DNA of 64,000 nucleotides, from positions 32,264,992 to 32,328,991 of the forward strand of contig CM053329.1 in assembly GCA_028583605.1 (NCBI GenBank). The letters run 5' to 3'. Of the stretch, positions 46,886 through 58,949 are shown one piece after another (within the stretch, counting starts at the first letter, position 1; each line of letters starts with the position of its first letter). The stretch is from Dastarcus helophoroides. Taxonomy: Eukaryota > Arthropoda > Insecta > Coleoptera > Bothrideridae. The position numbers were made by a program, and so were the translations under genes. Under the pieces are notes generated by a model. The model did no database searches. It saw nothing but the letters and a program-made list of their open reading frames with translations, and was not told the DNA's origin.

Positions 46886-48668
46886 ATGTTAGCAACATAT
46901 ATTGTCCTAAGCAGTCTTCACGCAATAGTGAAAACCAGCAATTGATATACCCCTTGCGGAAAATACTAAAAAATGTAACGACACAATTCAGTACATATCT
47001 GAAATCGTTGAACATTACCACTGTAGAACATCAGTCAACTTATATGAGAAAAACACGACGTGGGGAGAATGTGTAAATCGAATGCAAGACGTAGGTATAC
47101 CATCATTCAATATACAAATTCCGGATATCGTCGAGTTCAATGGGCCGAACACCGTCTTTAAACCGGAAACTTCCTTTGAGGAGAACAGAATTTACAACGT
47201 GTTCCTTTCAAGTCTAGGATCTTTCGAGGGTGTTTTTTTACAGCTTCAACAGATAAACTTTTGGAGAAACAGAGATAAATTGATAGTCATTATAAGCGAA
47301 GACGTCGATGAAAAAACTGAACAAATGCTCCTCAATGCTTTCCACTTTAGCCTCAGATATTTCGCTTTAAACATGGTGATTCTTCTCAACCGAAGTAATC
47401 TGGAAGCGTTTACTTACGACCCTTTCGGTAGTCGATTTATCGTGAAGATTGAAAAACGTAAACCGTTTTACGATAAAATGGCCAACTTTAATTTATACAA
47501 GTTGAGAATTACTTATTTCAACTCTATATTTAAAGATCCTTGGAAAAATCCAGACTGGCTTTTTATAAAAGAGATCTCCGCACGTTTTAATTTTTCTGCT
47601 AGATATTTAAATCCGAGTACAAGGGATTCTAAAGGAAGAAGCTTAGATAATAGATTTACGGCAAGCGCTTATGATGTTCAAAATAACATAAGCGACTTAT
47701 GTCTGAAATCTAGGGTTTATGCAGAAGATTTTATGAATTTCATCGAAGGCACTTACCCATACTTTAGAGGTGACTTAGCGTTTATTGTTCCTGTACAGAA
47801 GCAGAGTGATGAAAAACCATTCTTTCGTTTGCTGTCGATGCAAGTTTATCTCCTTTGCTTATTTAGTGCCGTCATATTTTGCGCTTATATTATCATAACA
47901 ACAAAAACAATGAATATGAAATCTGACACTCCCAGGACCATAATAATCACTCTTTTAATATTTTTAGCGAAATCTGCTCCAGAGCTGAAAATTCCCCATT
48001 ACAAATTTTGGTTCCTAGTCATGCTAATTGGTTCTTTCATGATTAACATTTTTTTCCAAACAGAGCTCACCATGATGCTGACCTTAAGTTCAAAAACCAA
48101 GGAAATTGACTCGTTGGACGATCTCGTCAAGAGTGATTACAAAATTTACTTGACCGATCGCTTCACAGCCATACTGACAGCGAATTTGGATAAAGATTTA
48201 TTACGTGTGTTGTTTCCACGGTTTGAATTAGTAGCTGAAAAGGATCAGCTTACGATTCCGTTTCAGAAAATGGATGCAGCTCTCCTTAGTCGTGAGGACA
48301 CTGTTCGGTATGCAACCGCACAAAAGGAAACTTTCGTTAATGGCAAAAGCATGTACAGAGTAATGAAAGAGAAACCTATTCCTGCTTTGAGTTGTTATAT
48401 TGTGCAGTTCGGGTCACCGTTGTTGCCAAAAATCAATAATTTTTTGAGCAAACTGTTTGAACATGGTATTTATCTTCACTATGAGGATATAAGTTTTGGT
48501 TCGTGGAGAGCCAAAGGAAAACGTTTTAAAGCTTTAAGTGGATACAAAATAATTGATCTCGTTTCTTTGAACCAGTGCTTTTTTCTGCTAGGTGCCGGTT
48601 TAGCGCTGTCTACTTGTTTCTTCTTCTTAGAACTTCTTCAAAAACGGCATTGCAAGGTGCAGTTTTAA
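46886..48668 (+). CDS. Divergent ionotropic receptor (IR), one exon
   Basis: A ligand-gated ion channel subunit of the insect IR family, related to ionotropic glutamate receptors and used mostly in smell, taste or humidity sensing. The main open frame 47082-48668 gives 528 residues: an N-terminal region (1-125), the S1 lobe (about 130-240), TM1 (about 252-273), a re-entrant pore (about 283-300), TM2 (308-334), the S2 lobe (340-490) and TM3 (496-518). The SYTANLAAF motif of true glutamate receptors is replaced by FFQTELTMMLT, as in divergent IRs. Upstream, 46886 opens MLATYIVLSSLHAIVKTSN, a good signal peptide, and 46944-47081 continues in the frame of the body. One extra base at about 46941-46943 separates them, and without it the protein would be about 593 residues. 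It is probably a chemosensory receptor. The ligand is unknown. Confidence 0.85.
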
Positions 48669-49949
48669 CTTACACTATTGTGTTGTGAATTTATGTCAGT
48701 AAAACAAAAACTATTTGAAAAAAAACTTCTTATGTAGTTTGGTCAGTTTTGTAGTATTTACTATAATAACAGCACATATACTTCTGTTGCTTTTTTATTC
48801 ATTGTGATTTATGTTCGGAATGATTGACGTTCACTGATGTTTTCTAAGGAAGCTAAACATTAATGTTTTTATATCGATGTCAGTGTATGTAAAAGAATTC
48901 TCAATATTTAAAATATAGGGGCGGTAGTTCGAGACAAGAGTTCACTGTTTTAATTTCAACAAGAGAAAATTATAGAAATTTAAAAAAATTATAGGTTAAA
49001 TGTCAAAAATTTGATTATATTTAATTAAAAATTTGTTGACTAAACTTGAAATATAAAGTTTAATAAGATCAAAATTTTGAAACATTTGGAATTTAAAGAC
49101 AATATTTTGAGATTAAAGGGTTAAAACTTTGATCTTGAAAAAGGAAGCCGAAATTAGAGATGACATTTTAAGTTAAATTTTAAATGTGAAGATTAAATTA
49201 GAACTTCCGGAAAAGATCCTCAGCAAAAATGCAGTAACAAGGCAATTCCCAAAATTTAGTTTAAATTTTCTTAAAATTTTAGCTTTGAAATTTAAATGTT
49301 ATCTTATGATTAGCGACAGGAAGACCATATTTAGATTACAATGTACAAGATTAATGAAAAATGCTACAAATAAATCGTTTTGTGAAATTTAATGCAAAAT
49401 AATTTGTTTTCGTATTCCTGAGTATACTACATTTCTGTAATACTTTTTTATATGTTTAAAATGTCTGATTTTTAAGCATTCTTTAATTTCTGAAAATTTA
49501 TAATAAGCAATTCAATTTTCAAGGATATTCCTTACTTCATTTACTTTCATGATACTAAAGTGATTAACAGATATTTTATTGACATGCCATAAATATTTTT
49601 CGTTTTTAAAGATTATAAATCATATGAAATTTATGACACATGTCATTCAACTAAATCAACTTATAAAATCAGACTTAGAAAAATGAACGAAAGAGACAAT
49701 GAAAGCCATGCTTATAAAAGAAATATGTTTCTGTGAGATGTTTTATTATTATTACAAATGAAAAGGTCATCATTTTAGAAATCAGTAACATTGATAATTG
49801 GATATATAAAATTTTGGCAAAATTAATTTTAAAAACCTTATTTCTTGCTTATATAACAGAAGAAAATTTTAAATTTGTCCAATATTAAGTAAGTATTAAA
49901 TATGAATACCAATAATAACACTGGGAGCATAAATTTCGTGGTCTTAAAT
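48669..49949. other. Downstream of the receptor, AT-rich
   Basis: 48960-49390 is AAATTTTGA-type repeat DNA. No coding frame with a domain and no RNA gene were found. The + strand frame 49186-49392 lies in that repeat. Confidence 0.4.
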
Positions 49950-50420
49950 CTGTGACTTCTGGATTCTGGCTCGTTGTGGGTTGCCTAAAGTTTAGGCCAG
50001 AACTTAGGCCACTTTTTCCGGTCTCATTATGCTATCCTCGTGATTGAGGTGTCTTTGGTCATATATTCATTCAGCCACCCAACTTTGTTGAGATTGAAGA
50101 ACGTCCCTTGGATGCGCCTCTCTCAAACTGATCACACTAGGCCAGAAGTCCCCCAGCGTGGATCCTTTGATTGATGCTAGTGCCAGGCAGTGACACATCA
50201 CGTGTTCGACACTCTCATCTTCTTCTGAACACCCCCTAAAATTCGGGTCGTTTATAATTCTTATTCTTTGGAGCGGTTTGTTTAATCGACAGTGACCTGT
50301 CCAAATCCCTACAAGTTTTCTTGTTTTCTACTAATTTTTGGTTTCTGAATCCAAAAATAACCTTAGTTTCTATCAGGTCAACTCTTAAATCTACAGGATA
50401 TCCTCTTCTGGTCTCTTGTC
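49950..50420 (-). mobile_element. LINE C-terminal remnant (inverted partner 2)
   Basis: On the - strand it matches 36985-37500, including DLDRSLSIKQT-type frames, GCSEEDESVEHVMCHC-like sequence and GDFWPSV.SLREAHP. It is frame-broken. Together the two copies flank the protease homologue and the receptor gene in opposite orientation. Confidence 0.75.
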
Positions 50421-51540
50421 TCAAAAGTCATATAAAATGCTTATATAAAGAAAAATAAAGATAAAAGTAACTAAATAGACTGTTTACAAATAACAATTTT
50501 GTTCATGCAAAAGCTAGCTGGATATTACTTCAAGTCGAATTGTGTTTATAAAACTGTACTCTCTTCACCTAACAGAAGTAGTTAGATCACTCCCATAAAT
50601 AAAGCGAAATAATTCAATTAGTTGTACTTGAAAATCCCACATCACATCACATAAACCAAAATAAGATAGGTCGTGTCATTAGTAATGTTGACTTTTAAAG
50701 TAACAATTATAACCAAATGAGTTTTGTTTTTTGTACTATTTCATTTAAAACAACTGGCATGGAAAGTCATCTTATAATTTTACACAAATAATCAGAGGAG
50801 GGCTTTGTTGAAGATGTTCTCTTCTGCCTTGTCTTAAAGAAAACTGGATATTATCAGGAAGAAATTTGTTATGAAGCAAACATAGTTATGGCAGAACTTC
50901 TGGGTGTTGTTTATCAGGCTGGTATTATTCTGAGCTACATATGTGACTAATCAGATGGCAAAGGAACCAACATTACTGTTCTGCGATTGCTTCCCTATCT
51001 TTGAGAATTTAATCCTATCGAATTGTAATGCAGGCAAATAAAAGGCTAAGTGATTAGAAATAACACAACCTAATTGCATTAAATAAAGAATAATTTTAAT
51101 GTAACGATTTATTAATTTTTTGCACAACACTATCCGACTTTTTATTTTCTGCGACATTTTTACTAGGTAAAGCACTATATTATTAATTTGTGATATTGTG
51201 TGAACCTGTTTTTTTTGACGGGAAAGTTGCCTTACTATATTTGTTGAGTGAACAGAGGATAGTAAAGTTTTTTTTTACCAAGCGTTAAACAAATTTATCA
51301 ATATAAAAATTTTCGAATGTCTTCTTTAGTGTTTATTGTGTGGACATTTTTGTCTGAAGATTTATGCACCAACAAAAGTTATTTCATTGCATTTTCACCT
51401 TTGCATCCCATCTACCTTGATACTGTGACTTTCAGGTCTTAGTGGAATCGTTCATCTAGCTTATCACTGAACCAAGATTTTTCACCAAGTTAGCCATGTT
51501 ATGTAAAAAATGCAATTTGATACATACTAATGTTGCAACT
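50421..51540. other. Intergenic, no gene recognised
   Basis: AT-rich DNA without a recognised exon, RNA gene or repeat. The - strand frame 50951-51175 has no domain. Confidence 0.4.
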
Positions 51541-52036
51541 AGACATTTTGAAACTCTGTAAGAGCTGCTGGTCAATTTCGATGTTATTCTAAGCTCTTGT
51601 ATTTCCAACAAAATCTCTAATGCACAGACCAATAGGTTTGAACATTTATTAGATTCAAAGTTTGGAAACCAAATACCGGTTTCAATCTTGTTAGATTTCG
51701 TCAGTTTGGTGTATCCAATTTGAATGCTAACAAATGTTCCGACAAGTAAGTACTAAAGAATTCACGGACTCTTAGTACCACCACCTATTGGTTCAGAGAG
51801 AAACTATGGCAACCCCCGACAACAGTACTTTCTTGTCGGAACATTTGTTAACATTCGACTTGGATATACCAAACTAACCAGATCTAACAAGATCTAAACC
51901 GGTATTTGGTTTCCAAACTTCGAATCTAATAAATGTGCAAACCTATTGGTCTGTGCATTAGAGATTTTGTTGGAAATACAAGAGCTTAGAACAACATCGA
52001 AATTGACCAGCAGCTCTTAAGAGTTTCAAAATGTCT
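51541..52036. mobile_element. Foldback element F1, copy 1
   Basis: Long inverted arms of over 200 bp (about 51541-51758 and 51822-52036) surround a short centre. The outer ends are AGACATTTTGAAACTCT and AGAGTTTCAAAATGTCT. Inner pairs include TGCACAGACCAATAGGTTTG with its reverse complement and GTTCCGACAAGTAAGTACT with AGTACTTTCTTGTCGGAAC. It is non-coding and related to 57965-58660. Confidence 0.88.
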
Positions 52037-52165
52037 GGGAACTTTTTCCCAGAGAGCATCCGTTTCGCTAGGTGGCAGTGTTTCATCTGTTGGTAGTTCA
52101 GCTTCCTATGATTTACTATACACGCCTGGAGGGCTGCATAAATTTGTAGTCTAGGTTGCATTCTA
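52037..52165. repeat. Repeat flank shared with 58300-58430
   Basis: GCTAGGTGGCAGTGTTTCA, CTGTTGGTA, TATACACGCCT.GAGGGCTGCAT and AGTCTAGGTTG occur in the same order here and at 58325-58415. The sequence also lies inverted at 57965-58100. It marks a second repeat associated with the foldback elements. Confidence 0.75.
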
Positions 52166-52928
52166 CTTGCATACAACAAAATCTCTGACAATATTTTTCG
52201 AAGCCAATAAATCATTCTTTTGAAATTCTGTCATTGTTGCGATCAACGGCTCGTTTTAAAGCAGATATTGAATTTGGGGACCATCAAACACATCGGCTTT
52301 AATCCTTGCAAATTACAGTCTAATAAATACTTAAAACAATCTGCCTATATTGACACCAATTTAACAAACTGCTTCTTAAGACCCAGTTTTATATACAGAA
52401 GTAGAAATATAATGTTATTTCTGGTTAACAAGTTACTGGTGTAGAATGTTTGAATTACTAGACTTCAGTTTACATCTGGGAAACAAATTGCACTGCCTCC
52501 AATGGTTGTCACGAGATCTCTGTTCCACATCGACAAAGAGCAGGGATCTTTAGTATATCCGCGTTGGTAACCAAGGAAAAAGCAGGAATGTCAGTGCAGA
52601 TGATCCATTAGTGAGGGTGATATTGTGATAAGTTAATGACTCTCTTTTTGCCTTTATATTGTTTACGCAAACAAACTAAGTGGTATATTAGGACTTCGCC
52701 AAATAAATCTCCATTGTGGAGGAGGATAAATCAACAATAAGTGATCAACGACATGTGGATGCAGAAGGCAAGGACAAACCATTGCATTAAAGACCTTAAG
52801 GGTATCTTTAGTACAATTATCGCAGTACTACAACCAAATAGAATAATCATCACGATATTCAAAACTAAATATTCTGGTGTTAAAAGTTTCCCAATCGGAT
52901 CTCTGGGGAAACAGAGGAGAACAATATT
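52166..52928. other. No gene recognised
   Basis: A short stretch with no domain-bearing frame. It may include the 5' untranslated part of the LINE that follows. Confidence 0.4.
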
Positions 52929-55650
52929 ATGAAAGTACCAACCAGTAATATAAAGGTTGGAACATGGAACGCAAGGAGTGTTTTTGCATCAGGAAAGCTA
53001 CAACATTCACAAAAGACATGTCAAGACTAAAATTGATGTATTAGGAGTAACCTAAGTTAGATGACCAGGATATGGATGCTGTAGACAAGCAATGGCACAT
53101 TCTATTACTCAGGAAACAACGATTTGACTCATATGTATGAAGTTGAAGTGACCGTAGACAAAGTCAGTTCTAAACTTCATACCATACTCAGATAGGGTTA
53201 TGATGCTACAACTGAAACACTTAGGCAATATGAACATCGTACAAACTTATGCGCCAACAGCAGATAAAGAGAAAAACGTAATTGAAGAATTTTACACTGA
53301 GTTAGAGGCAAATTCAAACAGCATTAAAAATCATGACCTTACAAAAATAATGAGGGATTTTAATGCAAAACTATGCAAAGACAAGGTAAGGGACACACGG
53401 AACGATTTGGACTGGTAGAGAGGAACAATAGAGGAGATCGACTATAGAATTCTGCCAAGACAAAGATCTCATGATTGCAAATACCTTGTTTGAACTTTTA
53501 GATCGTAGATTGTATACTTGGGAATCTCCAATGGACAGCCCAAAAAATACAATGAAAAACTAAATTGATTACATCCTCATCAACAACCGCTATAAAAATT
53601 GAGTTAAAGCTGCAGAAGCTTACCCGAACGCTAATATTAACTTTGAACACAACTTAGTTATAGCCAAAATTAATATAAAAATGAAAAAATCTCCAAAATC
53701 CAATTTAATTATATAGACACAAAACTTCTGAAAGACCTTAAAATTCACGATTTGGTAAAAGAAAAGGTAAACGTATGTATGAGAAACATTAGTATACAGG
53801 GCGGAGTCAATGTAGAAGAAAAATGGAATACCATTTAAATAAAATTAGAAACAATAGCTAAAGATCATTTAGTAGGCAAGATTCCTAAGAAGAAACCCTG
53901 GATAACATCAGAAATCCTGGACTTAATGGAAAAAAGAAGAAAGAACAAAAACAATGTAGATGGATATAAATCACTGCATAAAGAAATACAAAAGAAAATT
54001 AAAGTAGCTAAAGAGAGCTATTTAGTCAGTCAATGCGAAGAGATAGAATTATTGGAAAAGAAATTCGATTGATTCCATATGCACAAAAAGGAAAAAGAAT
54101 TGGCTGGATGTATCATGAAACGAATTATTGAAAACTTGATTAGGGACGCAGATGGGACATCTAATAGCAGACGAGGAAAACAAACTAAAGATATGGAAGA
54201 TGTATTTTACAGAACACTTTTATGACGACAAACTTCCAAAGCCAGTCTTAGAAGCTCACAACGCACACCTGACAATATTAAGGTCAGAAATATAATATAG
54301 CTTTAGAAAATATGAAACCTGGTAAAGCTGTTGGCCGTGATCAAATACCGATAGAGTTTATTAAACACTTTGATGACGATGTAATTAATATGTTCTTCTC
54401 AACTTGCTTAACAACATATATGTAACAGGCAAAATTCCTAAACAATGGTTATTGTCCACCTTTGTACTTCTTTCCAAAAAACCAAACCCAAGAGTATGCT
54501 CAGGTTATCGAACCATCGCGCTTATGTCTTACAGCCTAAAATTATTTCCAAAAATCATCCATAAAAGAATATATAGAAAGATTGAAGATGTTGAAGATTG
54601 AAGATGTGAAGGATTGGGGACCAGAGAGGCACTGCTTGGACTTGACGTTCTATTCCAGCACTGTCTAGATTACAAACCAGGATGTATTTGCATGTTACAT
54701 TGACTTTGAAAAGGCTTCTGATAAAGTGAAACATAATAAGTTAAATCAATTGCTTCTCGGCAAAAAGATTGACTCGGATGACGTAAAAATAATCAGCAAT
54801 CTATATTGGGGCCAAAGAGCTAATGCAAAAGTAGAAACACAACTAACGGATGAAATAGGGTACGACAATAATGCATTTTATCTCAACCCTTATTTAACCT
54901 CTACAGTAATGCCATATTAACCGAAACCCTGAAAGAATGTCAATAGTCAATAAATGAAGAAAATATTAACAACATAAGATATGCTAATGACACCGTTCTA
55001 CTAATAAGCAACTTTAGAGACATACAACACCTTCTCGAAAAGCTAAATGATCGATGTAAAGATTATGGGCTAAAAATAAATTTTAATTAAACCAAATTAA
55101 TCGGTGGTCACCAAATCACTACAAATCTGACAAATCTAACAATATAGAACACTATCATAGTAAATGTTCAGACATATAGATATCTTGGAATTGGATAGAT
55201 CAATCGGGGAATCAAACAAAAGAACTAAGGTCAAGATTGGTATTTTTAAAAATAAAAAAACTATTCACCAGTCGAGACTGCTGCGTTGCTACGTACTCTC
55301 CACGCTTTTATATGGAGTTAAAGCATGGACCCTCAAGAAGAACTATATACATAAACTACAAGCCTTTAAAATGTGTTGCTACTGAAGAATGTGGCGTACC
55401 CCCTGGACAAAAAAATCACTAATGTCACAATTCTGAATAAAATGCTAAAAGATTACGAAATCATTAACAGTATTAAAAGAAAACAGCTCCAATATCTGGG
55501 CCACATACGGAGAGGTTCCAAATACACGTTTCTCCAATTGATAGTTCAAGGGAAAATTAGTGGAATGTGGGCAGAACAATCAACTATTCCGAGCTGTAGT
55601 TAAAAAGATTAAAATAGCTGTGATGATAGCAAACCTAGGAGATTCAACAT
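52929..55650 (+). mobile_element. Degenerate LINE with endonuclease and RT
   Basis: It starts MKVPTSNIKVGTWNARSV (endonuclease) and continues with NIVQTYAPTADKEKN and MRDFNAKL (GDFN site, G lost) near 53220-53380. The RT follows: GKIPKQWLLSTFVLLSKK and GYRTIALMS at 54404-54601, ACYIDFEKASDKVKH near 54690-54730, and RYANDTVLLIS near 54980, where YADD has become YAND. The tail has LLRCYVLSTLLYGVKAWTL and KRKQLQYLGHIRRGSKYTF. Many stops and shifts are present, so this copy is inactive. Confidence 0.9.
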
Positions 55651-57964
55651 AAGAAGAAGAAGTGAATGAGAACATACTTTAATCTTGGAGTTATCAATAA
55701 AAAATGGCAAATAGTTGCATTTTAGGGTGAAATTTTCAAAATTTCCATTAATTAAGGCACGTTATGGCAATACCCCATTTCATTATCACTAAGTAATCTT
55801 CAAAAATATTGCACTTACTCTAGGATCGAAAGTATGATACCTCTACAAAACAGCTCAGAAAATCGAACTTAACAGAAATTATGTTGCAAATTGTTTCCTA
55901 GTGTAATTAATCATCATTTCTTGCATTAAGATTATCACTGTCAGCATTGCGTTACCAATATGCTCCTAATATTAAAACACAGCAGTATATGTTGTACTCT
56001 TTATTTAATTCGCTAGTTTATGTAGCAATTTGTAATAAAATACAACAAAGCGTAAACCGGTTTTAAGTGGCTGTTTATATTAAATAGCCTATGGTGGCCA
56101 TTACTGCATTAAAAAAAAGTTAGACCAGGTAAAACTAATTCAAATAAATTTACCTTTTAACTACTCTGCTCTAAATCTGCTCAAGTGCAAATGTATATCT
56201 CTTAAAACAACTGAACACAAAGTAGGAAAGCTTCAATTAATGGTGAAACAGCTCTTTGTTTGTCACTGCAGACAAGACCTTTTAAAATATTAATCCGAAG
56301 CCGAGGAAAACCTCAGTTCTTTCTATTGAAGTGTGTGGACAAACAAATAGCCATTAAGTGCCTAAGTTGCATTCTTTTAAACGGAAATGGTGTTTCCTAA
56401 TAACAGAAAATGTAACGCTGTTAGAGGAGCAATCAAGCTATTTTCTTAGCATTCATTTACAGACGACTGCTTTAGAAAATTAAATGTATAGCGTCTCCCT
56501 TCGGTGTATTTCCCATGTGTCCAGGTTGGTTGAAATAACTTGAGTGATTTCTCAAATATGCATCAAGAAGCTTTAAAACTTTATATATAAGTCGATAATA
56601 ATTACATTTGAGATATTTTTGATGTTTACGAAAGCGTTTTATTGTCTTGTTCCGGGAAATCTTTTTATTCAACTTCTAAATTAGGAGACAACCCTAATAA
56701 AACGATATTTCAGCAGCATTATTATTGCTTTCTTTTTTCTGTTTTCAAACCCTAACAAGAGGATAATTATAATTTCCTTTTGGCTCCTCAACTTTTACGT
56801 ATGTATAACTGGAGTTTTTAATAAAAGTTCCGTGAGTTGCCATCAACAAAATGTTATAACGAAGTCACCTTACTCAGAGTGTTTTAGTCATATCATTAAT
56901 ATTAAAAGATAAAGAAAGATGATTTGACTATGTGAGAATTTTTTCTAGTATAACTACCTTAAAAAAATTCAAATTATAGCTATTCGGCTTATCGCAGCTA
57001 AGCGACAGCTTTAACACAGCTGGATGGGGCGACAGCTAAGCCATAACTTGCAGTTGGGAATACGGGATCAACAAATATTGTTTAGGATAAGAAACATGAA
57101 AACATGCGCCTGATTATGCGATATTTTCGTCTCCAAGAGGCCCGAAGAAGTCGTTGGATGATTGGCAATAACACATGAAATTTGGATTGCAGAAGAAAGT
57201 TAATGTGCAATCGCAAACAGTGCGGAATATTAAAAAAAAAAATTAAGTGCAAGTGCCTAATATTCGAAAAATATTTTCAGACGACGAGAGGTCTTATTAA
57301 AGCATGTATTGTTTATCGGCAAGGACGAAGCAATTTTTTCTTCATAGACCCACAACCCTTAACAGCTCGAAAAAATATGCTCTGGAATATTCCTTGGTAA
57401 AACTGTGCCTACCCAACGTAATTAAATGTTTATTAAGATGTTTTATCGCTGACAGTTTCATAAACAACCACATGCTTCAAGGTTAAATAATATGGCTATT
57501 CGAACATTAAACATTAATTTTGTGGATTCATCAATATTTATTATTTTAAAATTCGTTTTTACACTTTTTTTAGAAGAGGTTCATCATTTTTATACATTTT
57601 TATATCACTTATTTTTTATGATGACTGTTTTATTTTTGATCAGGCTGATTGATCAAAAAAAAAACCAAAAATATGAAATAGACAGAAAGAGTAAAGTCGA
57701 CGATTTTGAATTTCGAGTTTTTTCTTCAAAAACTGACTGTATCGAAATTTTGACTTCACTCCTGAAATGTTGACCAGAGAAAAATAATTAAAATTTCGGA
57801 AAAACGTTGAGAATATATTTAGAACTGCATTACAAAATCCATTCGGAAATTTCTGGTGACAACAGTTTACAGGTAAGTCAAAGCATTGAAAAGATACTTT
57901 CTAAAACACTATTTTCTAAATTTCAAGCGTGAAGTTGAAATTTTGCTTTTATGTCGAATTTTTA
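55651..57964. other. Intergenic, no gene recognised
   Basis: About 2.3 kb of AT-rich DNA with only short frames lacking domains (for example 57182-57400 and 57492-57773). The stretch from 57690 resembles 62580-62870, including AAAACTGACT then GTCGAA and ATTTCAAGC then TTTTGCTTT. Confidence 0.35.
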
Positions 57965-58660
57965 TGCAAGGTAGAAGACAATCTAGACTGCCAAATTCAA
58001 TGCAGCCCTCCAAGCATGTATAGTGAATCATAGGTAGCTAAATCTACCAAAAGTTGAAACACTGCCATCCTAGTTGAAGTGGTTGCTCTCTAGAAAGTTT
58101 CCCAGAAAACAACGATTCTAATGCACAGACCAATAGGTTTGAACATTTATTATATTCGAAGTTTGGAAACGAAAGACCGGGTTCGATCTTGTTAGATCTC
58201 GTCAGTTTGGTATATCCAATTTGAATGCTAACAAATGTTCCGACAACTAAGTATGTTTAAATCTAGTGGTCTGTGCATTAGAATTTTTGTCTTCTGGGAA
58301 CTTTTCTAGAGAGCAACCGCTTCGCTAGGTGGCAGTGTTTCAACTGTTGGTACTTCAGCTACCTTTACACTATACACGCCTAGAGGGCTGCATGAATGTG
58401 CAGTCTAGGTTGTATTCTACTTTCGTACGACATTGTTAGCGATGGCCATAGTTTTCTTTATGGAGCAATAGGTGGCGGTAGTCTGAGAATCCCACGCTTG
58501 ACGTTTGTTGATTCTCTAGTACTTACTTGTCGAAACATTTGTTAGCATTCGAGCTGGATATACCAAACTGACGAGAACTAGCAAGATCGAAACTGGTCTT
58601 TGGTTTCCAAACTTCGAATTTAATAAATGTTCAAACCTATTGGTCTGTGCATTAGAATCG
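57965..58660. mobile_element. Compound foldback, related to F1
   Basis: Two inverted-repeat layers overlap. The segment 57965-58106 is inverted relative to 58281-58440 (AGCCCTC...TATAGTG and CACTGCCA pairs). F1-type arms with TCTAATGCACAGACCAATAG lie at 58118-58250 and, inverted, at 58528-58657. A third F1 end (GTGGTCTGTGCATTAGAA) sits at 58260-58277. This suggests one element inserted in another, or a partial duplication. Confidence 0.75.
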
Positions 58661-58949
58661 AATTTTTAAGTTAATGTCAAAATTTTCAGAGAGAAATGCG
58701 TCATTATTTAATTTCTAAGATTTCTTCTTTAGTTTTTGTCAGACTGGTTAATTATTGTCGTCACCCTTTAGTTTATCTATTTTTTAGAAAACCTGTTCTA
58801 TTTTTTGCCAAACTAATTAATTAAAATCCATATATAGTAAAATAGAGGCAAGTTATTTATAAATTAGTTTCAAATGAATGGGAATTCAAATAATGATACG
58901 ATTTAAAACGTAAACATTTCTTATCCATTTGTTGGCAATATTATCTTTT

